Source: Platerodrilus igneus | Lineage: Eukaryota > Arthropoda > Insecta > Coleoptera > Lycidae | NCBI GenBank assembly: GCA_036346225.1 | Contig: JARFIW010000999.1 | Coordinates: 6,927,001 to 6,991,000, forward strand | Direction: 5' to 3' | DNA length: 64,000 bases | Part shown: one piece after another, positions 43,364 to 56,076 of the stretch | Position numbering within the stretch: position 1 is the first letter of the stretch | Layout: each line of letters begins with the position of its first letter | Translations under genes and position numbers: made by a program | Notes under the pieces: generated by a model | The model's input: the letters and a program-made list of their open reading frames with translations, nothing else | Database searches by the model: none | What the model was told of the DNA's origin: nothing

Positions 43364-46300
43364 CATGATGGCATCCTCTGGGGTAAAAAATTCCGGAGGT
43401 AAAATAGTCCCCCATTCGGATCTCCGGGAGGGGACTACTTCGTGGGATGTGATCCGAAAGAATAGAAAAAGATCCGTGAACATTCTGCGAGTCAAAGCGT
43501 GGAATGTCAAAAATATGAAACAAGTAGGTAAGCTAGAGAACCTGAAACTCGAAATGGATAGGTTAGCACTACACATAGTAGGAATTAGCAAAGTCCGCTG
43601 GCCAGAGGCAGGAGATTTTTGGAGTGGAGACTTCAGGATAATTCATACAGGATCAAGAGGAAGGAAATTTGGGTGTGGGGATAGTTATGCGAAAAAAGAT
43701 AGGACACTGGGTAGAAAACTACTTACAAAAGAACGAATCTAAACCAGTAAATACAGTAATAATACAATTATACATGCCCACCTCTAGCTACAATGAGGAA
43801 GAGCTAGAAGCAATCTGCAAAGATATCGAAGACATACTAAGATACGTAAAAGGACATGAAAATTTAATAATTACAGGAGATTTTAATGCAGTGGTAGGTG
43901 AGGATAGGGAAGGAGCGATAGTAGGTTTATTTGGTATAGGCACGAGAAATGACATGGGAAATAGGTTGATAGAATTTTGCGACAAGAACAATTTAACCAT
44001 CACAAATACATTATTTCAACATCATACTAGAAGACGATACACATAGAAGATACCAGGAGATATAGGAAGATATCAAATAGATTACATTCTTGTTAGACAA
44101 CGGTTTAGAAAAAGTAAAAGACTGTAGAAACTACCAAGAAGCAGATATAAATACTGACTACAACATCGTAATTATGAAGTCCGCACTTAAATTTAAGAAT
44201 GTGAAAAAAAGAAACGGAAAAAGGCACTTGGACTTAGAGAACCTTAAATTTAAAAATCTGAAAAAGAGCAACGGAAAAAGGCACTTTGACTTTCAGAAGC
44301 TAAAAGATAAAGATATCCACGAAAGATTTGGAAAAAAGTCAAATGAATTGCTGAAAGATTTCGGGAAAATTTCTTATACTAAAGAAGAAACAGAACAGAA
44401 CAGCATTAAATCCAGCTTAGACATGGCGGCCAGAGATATGCTGGGGTATACACAAAAAGAAAATAAGAAACCATGGATAACAAAGGATATCCTAAATATA
44501 ATAGAAGAAAGACGAAAATACAAAAATAAGTCAGATGAAACAGAAAAACAGAGATACAAAGCCATAAAATGGAAAATTATTTGCAAATGCAGGAGAGCTA
44601 AAGAATAATGGATTGATGAAAAGTGCCAAGAGGTACAAACTAAGATGGAAATAGGAAAGACAGACGAAACAAATTAATTAGAATGAATTGTAGGGATATA
44701 AAACAAATAGCAAAAATATAAGGGACGCGGGAGGAAACGTCATTATAGAAAATGTAGAGATAGTAGCTAGATGGCAGGAATATATAGGGAATTTATATTC
44801 AGGAGAGGAATTAACAGCATTAGAACAGGAATCAGACATTGAAAATGATGACCTAGGATATCCTATACTTAGAGATGAGTTTGAATTAGCATTAAAGAGT
44901 CTGAAAAATGGTAAGGCACCGGGTACAGATAAGGTGCAGGCAGAAACTCTAAAAGCAGCTGGACAAGCAGTAACAGAACGTCTCTTCCGACTTGTAAGCT
45001 ATATGTATGAGACAGAAGAGATACCCAAAGATTTCAAACGTAACATCATAGTAACTATACCAAAAAAAAAGAGGCGCCGATATGTGTAAAATTTCGAACA
45101 ATAAGCTTGACAGTACATGCTTCAAAAATATTAACTAGAATTGTACAAAAACGAATGGAAAAACGAGCCGAAGAAATCAATTTGGGTTTAGGCAAAACAG
45201 GAGAACACGGGAGGCTATTTTAGCTCTGAAGGTGATAATGGAGAAAACAACAGAGAAGGTGGAAAGCGTATGTATAGAATTTGTAGATCTGGAAAAAGCA
45301 TTCGACAATGGAAAATGGAAAAAATGTTCGAAATACTCAAAAAGATTGGAATGAGTTGTAGGTATAGACGAATAGTACAAAGAGCAAACAACAGTAATAG
45401 AATTAGAACAACAAAGTAGAGAAGTACATTAGGAAAGGGGTGAGACAGGAAAGCGCCTTATTCCCATTAATTTTTAACTTGTACATAGAAGAGGCAATGA
45501 ATACTGTCTAATGCAGGAAGACATTTGGAATTAATATGCAAGGACAAAACATTGATATGCTTAGATTTGCAGATGATATAGCGGTATTAGCATCTAGCAA
45601 AGAAGAGTTAGAAGCTGCTCTTAATGAAATGGAAACAGTTCTAACAAAGAGATATGGAATGAAAATTAACAAAAATAAAACTAAAGGTTTAGTATGCAAA
45701 AGAGGGGAAAATAAATAAAAAACAAGAATACAAATAGGTAACGAGAACTGAGAACTTACAAGAGGTTAAGCATTTCTGCTACCTAGGAAGTAAAATAACG
45801 CAAGATGGGACAAGCACAAAAGATATAAAATAAAGATTAGCACAAGGTCGTGCTACATTTAACAAGAAAAAGCAACTACTGTGTTCTAAGATTTCAAACA
45901 TAGAAAGAAGGAAAAGATTGCTTAAAACATATGTGTGGAGCACATCACTGTATGGCTGTGAAGCCTGGACAGTAGGAGAAGCAGACAAGAAAAAGGTAGA
46001 AGCCTTTGAAATGTGGTGCTACAGATGTATGATGGAGATATCGCGGACAGACAAAGTTAAGACTGAAGAGGTACTAAAAATGGTAGGGGAAGAAAGAACT
46101 ATGTGGAAAACAGTAAAAAATAGGAGAGATAGGATGATAGGCCACATACTAAGACATGAGGGAATAGTGCGGAATATATTAGAAGCAGAGATAGGAAAAA
46201 AGAGAAGAAGAGGTAGACCTAGGTTAGACTACTGCACACAGATAGTGAAAGATGTAGGCTGTGAGAATTTCAGGGAAATGTGTAGGCTAGCTCAGAATAG

Positions 46301-46373
46301 AAATCAATGGAGGTACGCTTCCAACCAGTCGCAAGATGGAAAAATTAATGACAAAAATAATAACTGTACTTAA
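43364..46373 (+). pseudogene. RTE endonuclease-reverse transcriptase of R2, heavily broken
   Basis: Endonuclease: VKAWNVKNMKQVGKLENLKL, then ISKVRWPEAGDFWSGDFR, where the catalytic Glu of ISEVRW is Lys. IITGDFNAVVGED is intact (about 43857), and in NTDYNIVIMKS the catalytic His is Tyr (about 44155). RT: KNGKAPGTDKVQAETLK, GFVDLEKAF read as EFVDLEKAFDNGKW, MLRFADDIAVLASSKEELEA (about 45550) and YGCEAWTVGEADKKKVEAF. The well-preserved C-terminal end is MVGEERTMWKTVKNRRDRM and KKRRRGRPRLDYCTQIVKDV. A 60-bp segment (lkfknlkk) is duplicated near 44190-44290. More than ten frame breaks. Confidence 0.9.
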
Positions 46374-47639
46374 ACATGGTGATTATTATAAACAACTACA
46401 GATATTGGTTTTGCAATACTGCAACTAATGTTAATTGTGCGAAAGGATTTACTTAAAAACTATTAATACGGCAAATGTCTAAGTGTTGGGGGATCCTTGG
46501 CAGTCACAGGCTGCTTAACCCCCTTCACATACCACTGAATCTTGGTGAAATAGGGCATATAATTAGAAAACAATAGAAGGGAATCAAGCTTATATCGGCT
46601 GTAGGTCCCAGGTTCGAATCCTGACACGGTCCGCTTGAAAAATGTTAGGCGAGCATTTTTCAGAAAAATACACCCTCGTTTGGATGAGAGGTAAAATGGA
46701 GGTCCCATGTGTGAGTGTTGTCGCGCACGTTAAAGGTAGGGATACCTCGGAACAGCAAGGGTTCTGCAGAATTCCAAATTTTCCAGGTAAAAAAAACTCG
46801 CTTCCTGGCCAATATAGTACCTTCGGGTGGAGCATTGAAAAAATACATGTAATATATATCGGCTGTTGTGAGAATTGCAGAGAACGGTGTAGGCTAGCTC
46901 AGAACATACATAAGCTGAGGTACAAGTCCAACCAGTTTCAAGATGTAAAAACCCAATGACGAAAAAATATAAGTACTCTTAAATCTGATGATTATTATAA
47001 ACAACCACAGGTGTTGGTTGTGAAATATTTTCAACTAATGTTGAGTGTGCAAAAGGATAAATTGGAAAAACTATTAATTCGACAAAGGTTCAGGTGCTGT
47101 GGGAACTGTTAAACAATAGAAGGTAACCGAACTGCATCAAACAAGAGAGAACAGCAGCTATGTTCAAAGACAACGAACATAGATACAAGAAGAAAACTGT
47201 TCAAAGCATAGGGTGGAGCACAGCACAGTACATCTATGAAATAGGGGCAGTAGGAAAAGCAGACAGAAAGAGATGGAAGCCTTCTGGAATGTTGTGTTTC
47301 AGATGTATGAGGATAGTAGCATGGACAGACAAAGTTAATAACAAATAGGTTGTAGAAATAGTAGAGGAATAATGATATCTGTGGAAAATAAAAAAAAATT
47401 GGAGAAATAGAAGGACAAGATACGTTCTAAGACATTTCTGGGGAATAGTACGGGATATACTACAAGCAGAGATAGGAAAAGAGAGGTAGAGGTAGATCGA
47501 GATCAGACTTTCGCACATAGATAGGAATAGATACTGATGGCGCAAATTTCAGGGAAATGTGTAGGTTGGTTCAGACTAGGAAACAATGCGGGTACGCGTC
47601 CAACCAGTTCTAGGTCTGAAGACCTAATGCTGATGATGT
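46374..47639 (+). repeat. Extended 3' tail of R2 (same duplicated organisation as R1)
   Basis: First spacer unit about 46374-46590. A short C-terminal-like piece at about 46866-46965 (gagaattgcagagaac, gatgtaaaaacccaatgacga). Second spacer unit about 46975-47130. A long C-terminal-like piece at 47150-47639 (acaacgaacatagata, gtggagcacagcac, the final gacctaatgctgatgatg). The SINE lies between the first unit and the short piece. Confidence 0.8.
46603..46854 (+). mobile_element. 5'-truncated tRNA-derived SINE with 12-bp target-site duplication
   Basis: Flanked by tatatcggctgt at 46591-46602 and 46855-46866. It starts a few bases before a perfect RNA polymerase III B box (GGTTCGAATCC, 46611-46621). 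The A box is absent, so it is truncated at its 5' end. The body is about 230 bp (landmarks cctcgtttggatgagagg, gtcgcgcacgtt) and ends aaaaaatacatgtaa. No coding capacity. It sits in the tail of R2 and so is younger than R2. Confidence 0.8.
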
Positions 47640-48290
47640 TAATTGTTCCCCCATGGGCTTTCTTATCACGCAAAAGTAATCTACAATCGTATAATTAGGA
47701 ATGTTGTATGGATGAATGTGTTCTTTTGTTAGCCAAGTTTCATTTAAACCTGCAATATCTATGTTATCTTTAAGTCAGATTGACTCTAGCTGATATAATT
47801 TATTTCTAAGAGATTGTGCACTAATGTAAAAGACTGAAAAGAAATTTTCTTTTATTTATTCGTTTTATTGTAGATGGTGTTGTTAAATTTTACATTTGTA
47901 TTTTCATTTTCATGCCCTATCATATACTGATGACTTGGCCTTGGTTTACTGGAAAATCCTGGGGCGAAATCTTTGTTTTATTATCGTGTACAAGTTGAAT
48001 GTTGGTTACATTTGGCAGTTTATATTTAAGCTTAGATGAAATATACATTTACCTACTTTATTTACATGGAGGGCTAACTTAGTGTAGTGTTTTGTTTGTA
48101 ATATTAGCATTAAAATCAAACACATTTTACATTTCGATCTGTGTAAGTTCGCTACTAGGTTGAAAATCCTTTTGTGTATGTTATATATACTCTCATTAAT
48201 TGCATGTCTTAATAAATCATATCGATAAAGTACGGTTGACACTATTAAATTTGTGTTATAACAATACTTTGATATTTCATTCATCCTGTT

Positions 48291-49079
48291 TTTAACACCT
48301 GAAAATAGTGCTTATTATTTGTACCAGCTATTATCATAATGTGGTCATCCATTCCAAAGCTTTACACTAATTTTTTAATATCTTCGTTCATCACTTCAAT
48401 AGGAGCATTTGTTTTAAAATGATTTGCACTTGAAATTGGTCACTTAAAACTTTCTATATGTTTTTGTATAAAGCTCTTCCATGGCTGTCACTTAAAATTA
48501 ATAATTTTGATTTTTTAATAAACTTGTGTTCCTTACTATCTCTTTATTAGAATGTGGTGCGTTTTCTTCAAAGATGACCTTTCTATTTGTAAAAACCAAA
48601 GTATGTTCCTTTATATTTAAGTTTGATTTTGAAGTTTAAATAGAATTGTGTTGCTTACTATTTGAAGAATCTTCATTGTTAGAATAATGATATAATGGTT
48701 TCAGAGATGTCCTTTGACTTTGTGCAAGAAGTAGAACTATGTGCCTTATTGAAGTCATTATTTAAAGATGGACAAGTGAGAAACAAGTTTATTCTTATCA
48801 CCATATGTGTAGCATGGTTTGTATCCAAACATCAATTTCATACCATTCATCAGAAAAATTGTTTTCCAGGATGTCTACTCGAACAACTGAAAAAAATTCA
48901 GTACTTTTTCTGTACTTTTCAGTACTTTAATTGAAAAACTTCATTACTTTTTGTTGCATGAAAAACGGAAAATAAGCGTGATCAGAACATTCAAATATTT
49001 TAATTAGTTAAAAGTGAATATACCTACATATTCAAGAATAAAGTGCATAGAAAATATTTTTATTTATGAACTCTTCAGT
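48291..49079. other. Unassigned, probably decayed LINE-4 ORF1 upstream part
   Basis: AT-rich. A 79-codon open frame at 48695-48934 has no motif I recognise. On the - strand short fragments could belong to ORF1 of LINE-4, but the reading is too broken to claim. Confidence 0.3.
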
Positions 49080-51299
49080 CTCTTAATTTTTCTAATTCAG
49101 CATCGATCTCTAGTTCTTCTTCCTTGTGCTTTTTTTTACCTCGACTTTCTTTAACTCGAGTGTCTTGATATCAGCATGCAATTGTTGAACCTCTCGCTTA
49201 TAAGTACGTTTTTCATTATCCTTAACTTTTAATGCTTCACCTTCTGGAAGATGCATTTCGAAACTAGATATTGTAAATTCGGAAAGGTGTTTTATTTTAG
49301 AAGTTAAAATTTTGTCATAAGTAAGTCGTTGGGCAACTAGCAATTCATTTAAAGTGTTTACTACAAAGCATGATTTATTTATCAAAAACCCTTTTCAACC
49401 GAAGCATTACTGTGAAACATGATGAAAATTTTTTTAATAAAATTTAAAAATACAAACTCTGATAAGCCACACTCTACACAACCTCATTAAAAATATGTCC
49501 AATCTTTTCTTTTCTGGGGAATTGTTCCAGTTTTCCAAAGCATTCTTCTTGTTCTCACATAATTGGTTATAGTGTTTTTTACAATGTCTGCATCAGATGC
49601 AATTATCAGCTTTCGCTCAATGAATTCCTCTAAAGCAATATTTAACCTGGATGCTTTTAAGACATTGCTACACATTACCATAGGTGACAAACAAGAAGCA
49701 CCTTTGATAATTTTGTATTTCAAAGGACTTTTCTTTGTAATTTTATGGAAAAAATGTTTTAGAAAAGCTAAACAATCATTTTTAAATTTAACGACATCAA
49801 GTTCATTCAAACCCTTCGCCTTACAACCAACAGATGCTCCAAAACCAATATCCACATTTGCAATTAACTTTAAGTTAGCAATTTTGGTTTATCAATTTGA
49901 ATTAGTTTATTAAGGATGTTTGCTTCATTTATAATTTTTGCACTAATGAAAGGACTTCCGATATTACGCAAAATAGTATACAATTCCTGATATAAAAATA
50001 GTGTTAAGGGATCGTCTAATTGAACAAATTTTAAAAACGGTTCAATTTCTACACAAATTAATTTAAGAAATTGTAATCTAGCTAGTACAAGTTTATCTAC
50101 TAAAAAGGCTTATATCTTTTGGAATGTCCTACTCTCAGGACACTTCTTTAAGCAATAAATTGTTCAACATATACCTCTACAGGTTTTATGATTTCAATGG
50201 CTCTGGTAATTAACTGCTTGATTTTCCACTCAACATATAGCTACAAAATCATTTTGGACATACAATAGAACCAGAGAAGGCTGTATAGTTAGCACGTCTT
50301 GAAGGAAAGTCTTTAAAAAGATAATAGAGTGATTGTAAAAATCTTGCTTTTCCCAACCCGTCTTTTTTTCTGCTGTTTTGAATGCCCCATGAATCACATG
50401 TATTCCAAAAGTTCCAGTGGAAAACAGTTCAGGATCCTCACTGCTTTCATCTTTTAAATAATTGCGCAAGTTTTCAAGCATTCTTAGATTAACGTTAAGA
50501 CCATCCATCCCTACCTGTACAATTTATTTCAGAGACAAGCCCAATTTATTCATTAAATCGAAGCAGTTGTATGTTTCAAGAATGCCGAATTTAGAAATCA
50601 TGTTTGTACAGCATCTGTTGCCTCATCCCAAAATCCAACAATTATGTCAATCTGACCAAGTATAAAATGTACACTCTTTTAATTGGTTAGAAAGTTCGTT
50701 TTGGATATAAAGTCCTAGTCCATACGTTATAGAATAAGCTATTTTATCCTTATGAAGCAAGCTGTAAATGTTTTGCAATCACACTATCTAGAAGCATAGC
50801 AGGAAAAACATTGGTGGCAGTTGCAAAACTTCTCTCTGAGGAGTGTGTCATAACTTTGTGAAGACGCCATAAAATTTCTGCTATACTTACTTCTTCTCTT
50901 TGTAAGTAGGTTAACTTTAATATATTACTATTACCAGAATACGTTGAACTATCTTTTGTTTTGTTTTAATTAGGTGCACTTGTACTTGCTACTACTTTAT
51001 CGTCATCAGCGATGACAAGTCCTGTATTTGTATTTAAGCATTCAATACCCATGCTAATTGTAGGCACTTTAAAGAGTATACTTTGAGTCCCCATCAGTAA
51101 AGGTTGCACAATTTTCAAATGTTTTTTACCTTTTGCGTGTGTTTTAACACAATGTATACCACCTTGACTAACATCAAACTCCTTTTTGCACATATTACAA
51201 AGCGCGCGAAATTTTCTTCACACGGCCGTAACCACAATTTACATTCTAAATCTAACCATAACGGATTAAACTGACATTTACCGGGCATATTAATAAAAA
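49080..51299 (-). pseudogene. hAT-like transposase relic with N-terminal zinc finger
   Basis: On the - strand it starts MPGKCQFNPLWLDLECKLWL (about 51289), then after a one-base change in cgcgcg CNMCKKEFDVSQGGIHCVKT and HAKGKKH, a C2H2/BED-type finger. Later segments are MDGLNVNLRMLENL and GTFGIHVIHGAFKTAEKKTG (about 50410), FGASVGCKAKGLNELD with KSPLKYKIIKGASCLSPMVM (about 49750), and near the C-terminus NASVEKGF, then INKSCFVVNTLNELLVAQRL (about 49385-49330). These match, from family knowledge, a widespread arthropod protein family with a hAT-type C-terminal dimerisation region. A Lys/Glu coiled tail ends at 49110. Many frame changes. I did not identify terminal repeats or target duplications. 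Confidence 0.62.
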
Positions 51300-52522
51300 A
51301 AGCACTAAAGTGCTAAATTTGTTTCAAAATATTAATAAAAACTACCGCAATTTAAATTAGCAGCACATAATAACATCATCGCCGTTGCGTTGTAATTTGT
51401 ATTATAAATAACAGTTGAGTATGCTAAATTTAATCTTTTAATGAATTTCATTATGGCGTTAAGATATATAATACATTACCAAAATCAGTTACAAATCAGC
51501 CTTCTCAAAGAAAATTCAAGAATAATTTAAAAAAATATATTTTAAGTTGTAGAAATGAAAACTAATTATATTATTAACTGTATTTTAATAATTTGCTTTG
51601 TAGTAGAATATTTTGTTTTATACTTTAATAACCTATATTGAGTTATGCAATAAATCTACTTATTTACTTACTAATAAGTATAATGAGGAAGAAAAACAAT
51701 AGCTTTCTTCTTTGAAGTAAGTTAAAAAAATGCAACTCTGAATGAATGGTCCAGAAAGATCCCATTATGACTAATACTCACGATAACAAGATGGGATGTT
51801 TAAATTAAAAATGTAAAAAACCGCCGATTTAATCAACGGTCAAACAGTTGAGTAATTGCGAAGTAGAAGGGCGTAGAAACCTGCCAGAAATCCATTTTGT
51901 TGGCTAGTAAACTAGAATACGAATAAAAAGCTTGAAATAATTATGTTTATCTTCTGCTAACAACTCTACAAATTTGACCACTGAACAACTGAACTGCTTG
52001 CATTCGAAAGTAATTTAGAGGTTATCATGTTTCTTATTAACATTTTCAATAAGTTATAAAATGAATCGAGGCACCCTTTTAGACTTGTATAGTGATGATA
52101 TATCAATTATCAACAGACATGTATTATTCAGATCAATACGTGCAGAAATAGATGGCCCTTGCTAGAGTGCCTAAAGATTCAGCATTAAAGCACTTAAATA
52201 ATTTAATTGACAAGAATGGATTTAGCCAGAAGAGAGATGTAATGTGATTTGTTTTCGATTATGAATGTATTTACGGCCGTTATATCCGTTCGAACAATTT
52301 TTAGTAGTAAAACATTTCTAACAATAATCTAATACCTACACACTATTTTCGCATATATGTACCTATATATTTTTAGACACTTTAGCAAACACGAAACTTT
52401 TATTTTATACACAATGAAAGACTACAAAATAAAAGTCAGACTTTGTAATTTCTAAAAGCAGACGCTTAATTTCCGTACGTAAAGTATAAATTCTGCACTC
52501 TTTCCACATATCCAAACTTACT
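51300..52522. other. Intergenic, nothing recognised
   Basis: Very AT-rich. No open frame, repeat or structure I can support. Confidence 0.3.
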
Positions 52523-52942
52523 CTACAAAATCAGCACTTTTTCAGTATTTTCCGGATTTTCCATACCAGTAGGCACCCTGTTTTCTGCTGAGCTATCTGT
52601 TAATACTAACTTAGTTTGAATATTTTGATTTATTTTTAATTTATTTGATTTTAACTTTGCAAGTTCTTCTTTTAATGTCTTTATCAGACTTTCAGCTTCC
52701 TGTAAACTTGTGGTTAGTTCTCTTTCATTTTCTATTCCTTCAGCCATAATAATTTGCAAATTAAATTTTACTTTATCAATATACTTAGCTTTTTGTATGG
52801 TATCTTCCTGAATTATTACAATTTTCTCTTCTAATTTTCTGACATCTTCTTGATTGATAGTATCCTTTGGGCATACTATCCTGTACATTTCACACAATAC
52901 AATATTGTTTGTTAAAAATACAACTTTATCCATTTTTCTCAC
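52523..52942 (-). pseudogene. Coiled-coil ORF, probably inverted 5' part of LINE-5 ORF1
   Basis: Open frame of 139 codons on the - strand (MDKVVFLTNNIVLCEMYRIV, then ELTTSLQEAESLIKTLKEEL). It is a coiled coil with no other motif. It lies head to head with the + strand LINE-5 ORF1 fragment, which begins within a similar coiled coil. A 5' inversion, as produced by twin priming during LINE insertion, would explain the arrangement; this is inference. Confidence 0.45.
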
Positions 52943-54100
52943 TACACAACTTTTATGGCTCGAATTTGAGAATACTAAGCTGAAAAATCAACTCACTGAA
53001 ATGGAATGCAAATTACGCACCAAAGAAGATGGCAACTTCTCTGCCAATATCAACGCAGTTACTTCAAAAATTAATGAATCTTACCAAGCAGCTGAAAATC
53101 ATTTAGCTACTGCTATTTCTAAGCTCCAGAAAGATACTCCCATCTCTTTTTCACAAGTAGTGAGAAGGAGTAATACAGCAATAATAGTTAAACCTAAAAA
53201 TGTTCGGCAAGAGAACAAGATCACGAAGGCTGAGGTACTTCAAAAAGCCATGTCAAAATTGATTGATTCCACTATTCCAATTACTAAAGTTAAACATATC
53301 AATAAGGGTGGGATTCTCATCAGTAGTGAAGCAGATGATTACAATAAAAAAATAAAACAAATCCTGAATGATAACATGTCTAATAATTATAATATAACTG
53401 AAATAAGGAATCCTCTGCCTAAAATTAAAGTTGTGGGTATAACTGAAAAACTTGATGCCACCTGTGTTGAGAAATTCCTAATAAATCAAAACGGCCACTT
53501 CTTAAGTCAGAATTTCAGCTGCAAAGTTCTTAGGATATGGTCAACCAAAAAGAACCAGGTCTATCAAGCTCTTGTGGAATTGGATATGCTTTCTTTTAAT
53601 AATTTGATGGCTCTTGAAAAAAAACTCTAATGGTGGGACTTGATAACTGTTCCGTCTTTGATGGAATTGAACCACGTAGATGTCTTAACTGCTGCTCTTA
53701 TAATCATATAAAGGGCGTCTGCAAGAGTAATCCCATTTGTCCTTGATGTGCACTTGAACATACGATTGATAAATGCACTACCGATGAGGTAAAATGTATT
53801 AACTGCATAACTTACAAAAAAATGTATCCCGATAAGACAGAAATCAATGTTAATCACACAGTATGGAATACTGACTGCTCTGTGTATAAATTAAAGTTAG
53901 GTACAGTAAGGGCTTCTATCTTCTCTAGGTAGCAATCACAGTTTATAACTCATTCTGCAAACATAGTTAATTCCAAGGCGTTGGCCAATTACATATACTA
54001 CCAAATGTTAGAGGTCTCCGTACTAAAATGGTTGAACTGTATAACTTCTCTTTAATGTGTGATTATGAAATCATATGCTTAACTGAAACATGGTTGGGAG

Positions 54101-54105
<5 letters not shown>
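52943..54105 (+). pseudogene. LINE-5 ORF1 (CCHC gag-like) and start of the endonuclease
   Basis: Reads FENTKLKNQLTEMECKL (coiled coil), then a domain ending LVELDMLSFNNLMALEKKL (stop near 53630). After a frame change the zinc knuckles are RRCLNCCSYNHIKGVC (CX2CX4HX4C), then a stop at Pro-Cys and CALEHTIDKC, then CINC (53670-53810). A short gap leads to the endonuclease start NVRGLRTKMVEL and EIICLTETWLGGD with the catalytic Glu (about 54085). The CCHC ORF1 and endonuclease order fits R1/Jockey/I-type LINEs. The reading is cut at the (TA)n run. Confidence 0.75.

Positions 54106-54155
<50 letters not shown>
54105..54155. repeat. (TA)n microsatellite, about 50 bp
   Basis: Uninterrupted ta repeats between the LINE-5 endonuclease and the solo LTR. 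A shorter ta run (56059-56072) on the far side of the LTR suggests the LTR element inserted into this microsatellite. Confidence 0.95.
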
Positions 54156-54158
<3 letters not shown>

Positions 54159-56058
54159 AGTGTATAAGGGAGATACCAAGAGTTCTAAGGGTTGTTTAGT
54201 ACAAGGTAGTATATGCCAAGCAAAATTATACACATATTTGATCACATAAACTTAAAAATGTATGTTTGCCATATTTTTCATATACTAAAATACCATTCAA
54301 AATGGTAGTTGAAATTAAGTGCCAAAAGGTAATATTAAAATGACTAAATGACGTAGTGAGATGTACAGTGCTCAAGGGTTTATGCCGAGTTTGAGTTTTA
54401 AAGGCCATTGAAAGTACATTTGCCGTCCAAAAACCGGATGCGTCTATGGACGTTTACTATCAACCACGCATCCAGGTTCAAGTGTAATTTATTTTGGTTT
54501 TGCATTTTAAATAGAATCAACTTTTGGACAATATTTGTAAACTCAAAATTATTAGTTATAACAATGTCAAATATGATTGGTGAACTGTAAATATTTAGGA
54601 CAAATACTAGAATTTTATGTAAATAAGGAAAGTGTAAAAGGACATGAACTATGGTATGTGCGACACAAACGAAATGTTAGGATGTTATTGGACGATTTAG
54701 TTATGTATTTTAAAGTGTAGTAGGCAAAAAAGTTAAAATGGTCGCCTTGGAAAGTAAACAGAGGAGATTATTTCGAAATTAATTTGTAAAAAGACGTGTT
54801 TTTCATACTGTGCTAATTTGTATACAATTTAAAAAGAAGTTAATAAAAGTATTTGTTTTTAAAGAGTTTTGATTTAGTAAAGAAGGGTAAAGAAGTAACA
54901 GCGACGAGAGTAATAAGTGTAGAGAGTAGTGATAGTGCGACGGTAAAACGACGAAAAGTATATAGAATTGGAACGATATTGGGAAAGGTAGCAGGCAGTT
55001 GAGTGGTTATACAAGGGAAAGAAGTTGGATTTGGATAGCGATTTATAGATTTGTAGCAGGACACCGAGAGGAAATATTTATAGGAAAGAAGTGAGATTTG
55101 GATAGCGATTTATAGAAAGGTAGCAGGCATTCGAGTGGTAATACAAGGGAAAGAAGTTGGATTTGGATAGCGATAATTAGGTAGCAGGACATCGAGAGGA
55201 ATTATACAAGGGAAAGAAGTTGGATTTGGATAGCGATAATTAGGTAGCAGGACATCGAGAGGAAATATATAAGGAAAGAAGTTAGATTTGGATAGCGATT
55301 ATAGATTTGTAGCGGGGCATAGAGCAATTTGTATTAGGACGACGAGTAGATTTGGATTAGATACGAAGAAGCGGACGAATTATTTGAGAACACGAGGAGC
55401 GGAATTTTGGAGAGCAGCAATTGGTAGTGGAGAATTAAAGCAGAAATTAGCACAGGGGAAGTTACAGCACAGGGTATTCAAAATTCTAAATTCGGGTTAA
55501 TTATTTCAGGTATTGGGGAGCAGCTAAATTTCAGAACAACACCTGGAGGCGGTACCAATCATTCAACTAGATAGGACATCAGTGTAAAGATGCATACGAC
55601 GATAAGGATTTTGAGCCAGCAGTTAGAGCGGCCACATACGAAGTATAAACCAGGTGAGTGCTGAGATATCTTAAAACGTCAGAAATAGTCATATAATTTT
55701 GGTAGTAATTAAATTTGGCACAAAGCGACGTTGATCGCAGTAAAATTTTGGCATACACAAAAGTAGAGTAAAATTTTGTACTAAAACAAAAGAGTGTGCA
55801 CGTTGGTTGGACTTTGCACATCTACTTATAACAGAACTCACTATAAGTAGTTTGAACACCCTGAGATTTAAGAGCTTAAATAGTCGAGGCATTGAAATAA
55901 ATAGTTAATTAAAGAACCAACCATACGTTGCAAGTACGGGGCGTGCATTAGGTGTGCACATTGCATAAAAAGGCGCGACAAAAAGGGGCAAAATAAAATA
56001 AAAATTTATAGAATAAAGAGTGACTGAATACATAGTAAGTAAGTAAAAGAGATTTAAT
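54156..56058 (+). repeat. Solo LTR related to the copy A/B family
   Basis: Starts TGTAGTGTATAAGGG and follows the copy B LTR in order: the ttctaagggt segment, gtatgccaa, atg.ttgccatattt, gtacatttgccgtc with the following aacc, the ggacaatatttgtaa region, the aagacgtgtttt segment, ttaaagagtttgatttagtaaag, and the tail ggacatcagtgtaa, cacatctactta and agtcgaggca. It is clearly diverged from copy B, so it is an older member. No internal coding region lies between it and the copy B 5' LTR (only about 18 bp). The right end near 56058 is approximate. Confidence 0.75.
55010..55320. repeat. Tandem repeat inside the solo LTR, unit about 60-65 bp
   Basis: Five copies of a unit with gggaaagaagttggattt, ggatagcgat, gtagcagg and catcgagagg. 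Copies differ by small indels. The corresponding part of the copy B LTR (56880-57060) has only two loose copies of a similar unit, so the array expanded in this LTR. Confidence 0.85.
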
Positions 56059-56076
56059 AATATATATATATTATTA

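Larger units (their letters stand above)
43067..47639 (+). mobile_element. RTE-clade LINE copy R2, full length but decayed
   Basis: Starts CCATTCT. The duplication taattgttcc is at 43057-43066 and 47640-47649 (10-12 bp, because the run of C is shared). It ends in ctaatgctgatgatg. Leader, endonuclease, RT and the unusual duplicated 3' tail follow R1 throughout. It carries many more indels than R1 and a SINE at 46603-46854. It sits in the LINE-4 endonuclease. Confidence 0.9.
42930..48290 (-). mobile_element. - strand LINE relic (LINE-4), split by RTE copy R2
   Basis: Right part 47650-48290: an ORF1 esterase-like end (YNTNLIVSTVLYRYDLL, HVNKVGKCIFHLS) and the endonuclease start IAGLNETWLTKEHIHPYNIP with the catalytic Glu (about 47765-47700). 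Left part 42930-43056: IYIRNNLNFKVINSVREL and ECVFEVAVVEI, the next strands of the same endonuclease. The target duplication of R2 joins them. Nothing of the RT remains to the left of 42930. The type is the same as LINE-1 and LINE-3 (CR1/Jockey-like). Confidence 0.7.

Noticed and set aside
46603..46640. Possible tRNA gene
   Set aside because: Only a B box is present; no A box, acceptor stem or anticodon arm. The 12-bp duplication shows a truncated SINE.
48695..48934. 79-codon open frame on the + strand
   Set aside because: No start context, motif or splice signals; it lies in decayed repeat-rich DNA.
54063..54245. Open frames of alternating Tyr-Ile over the (TA)n run
   Set aside because: Artefact of the dinucleotide repeat.
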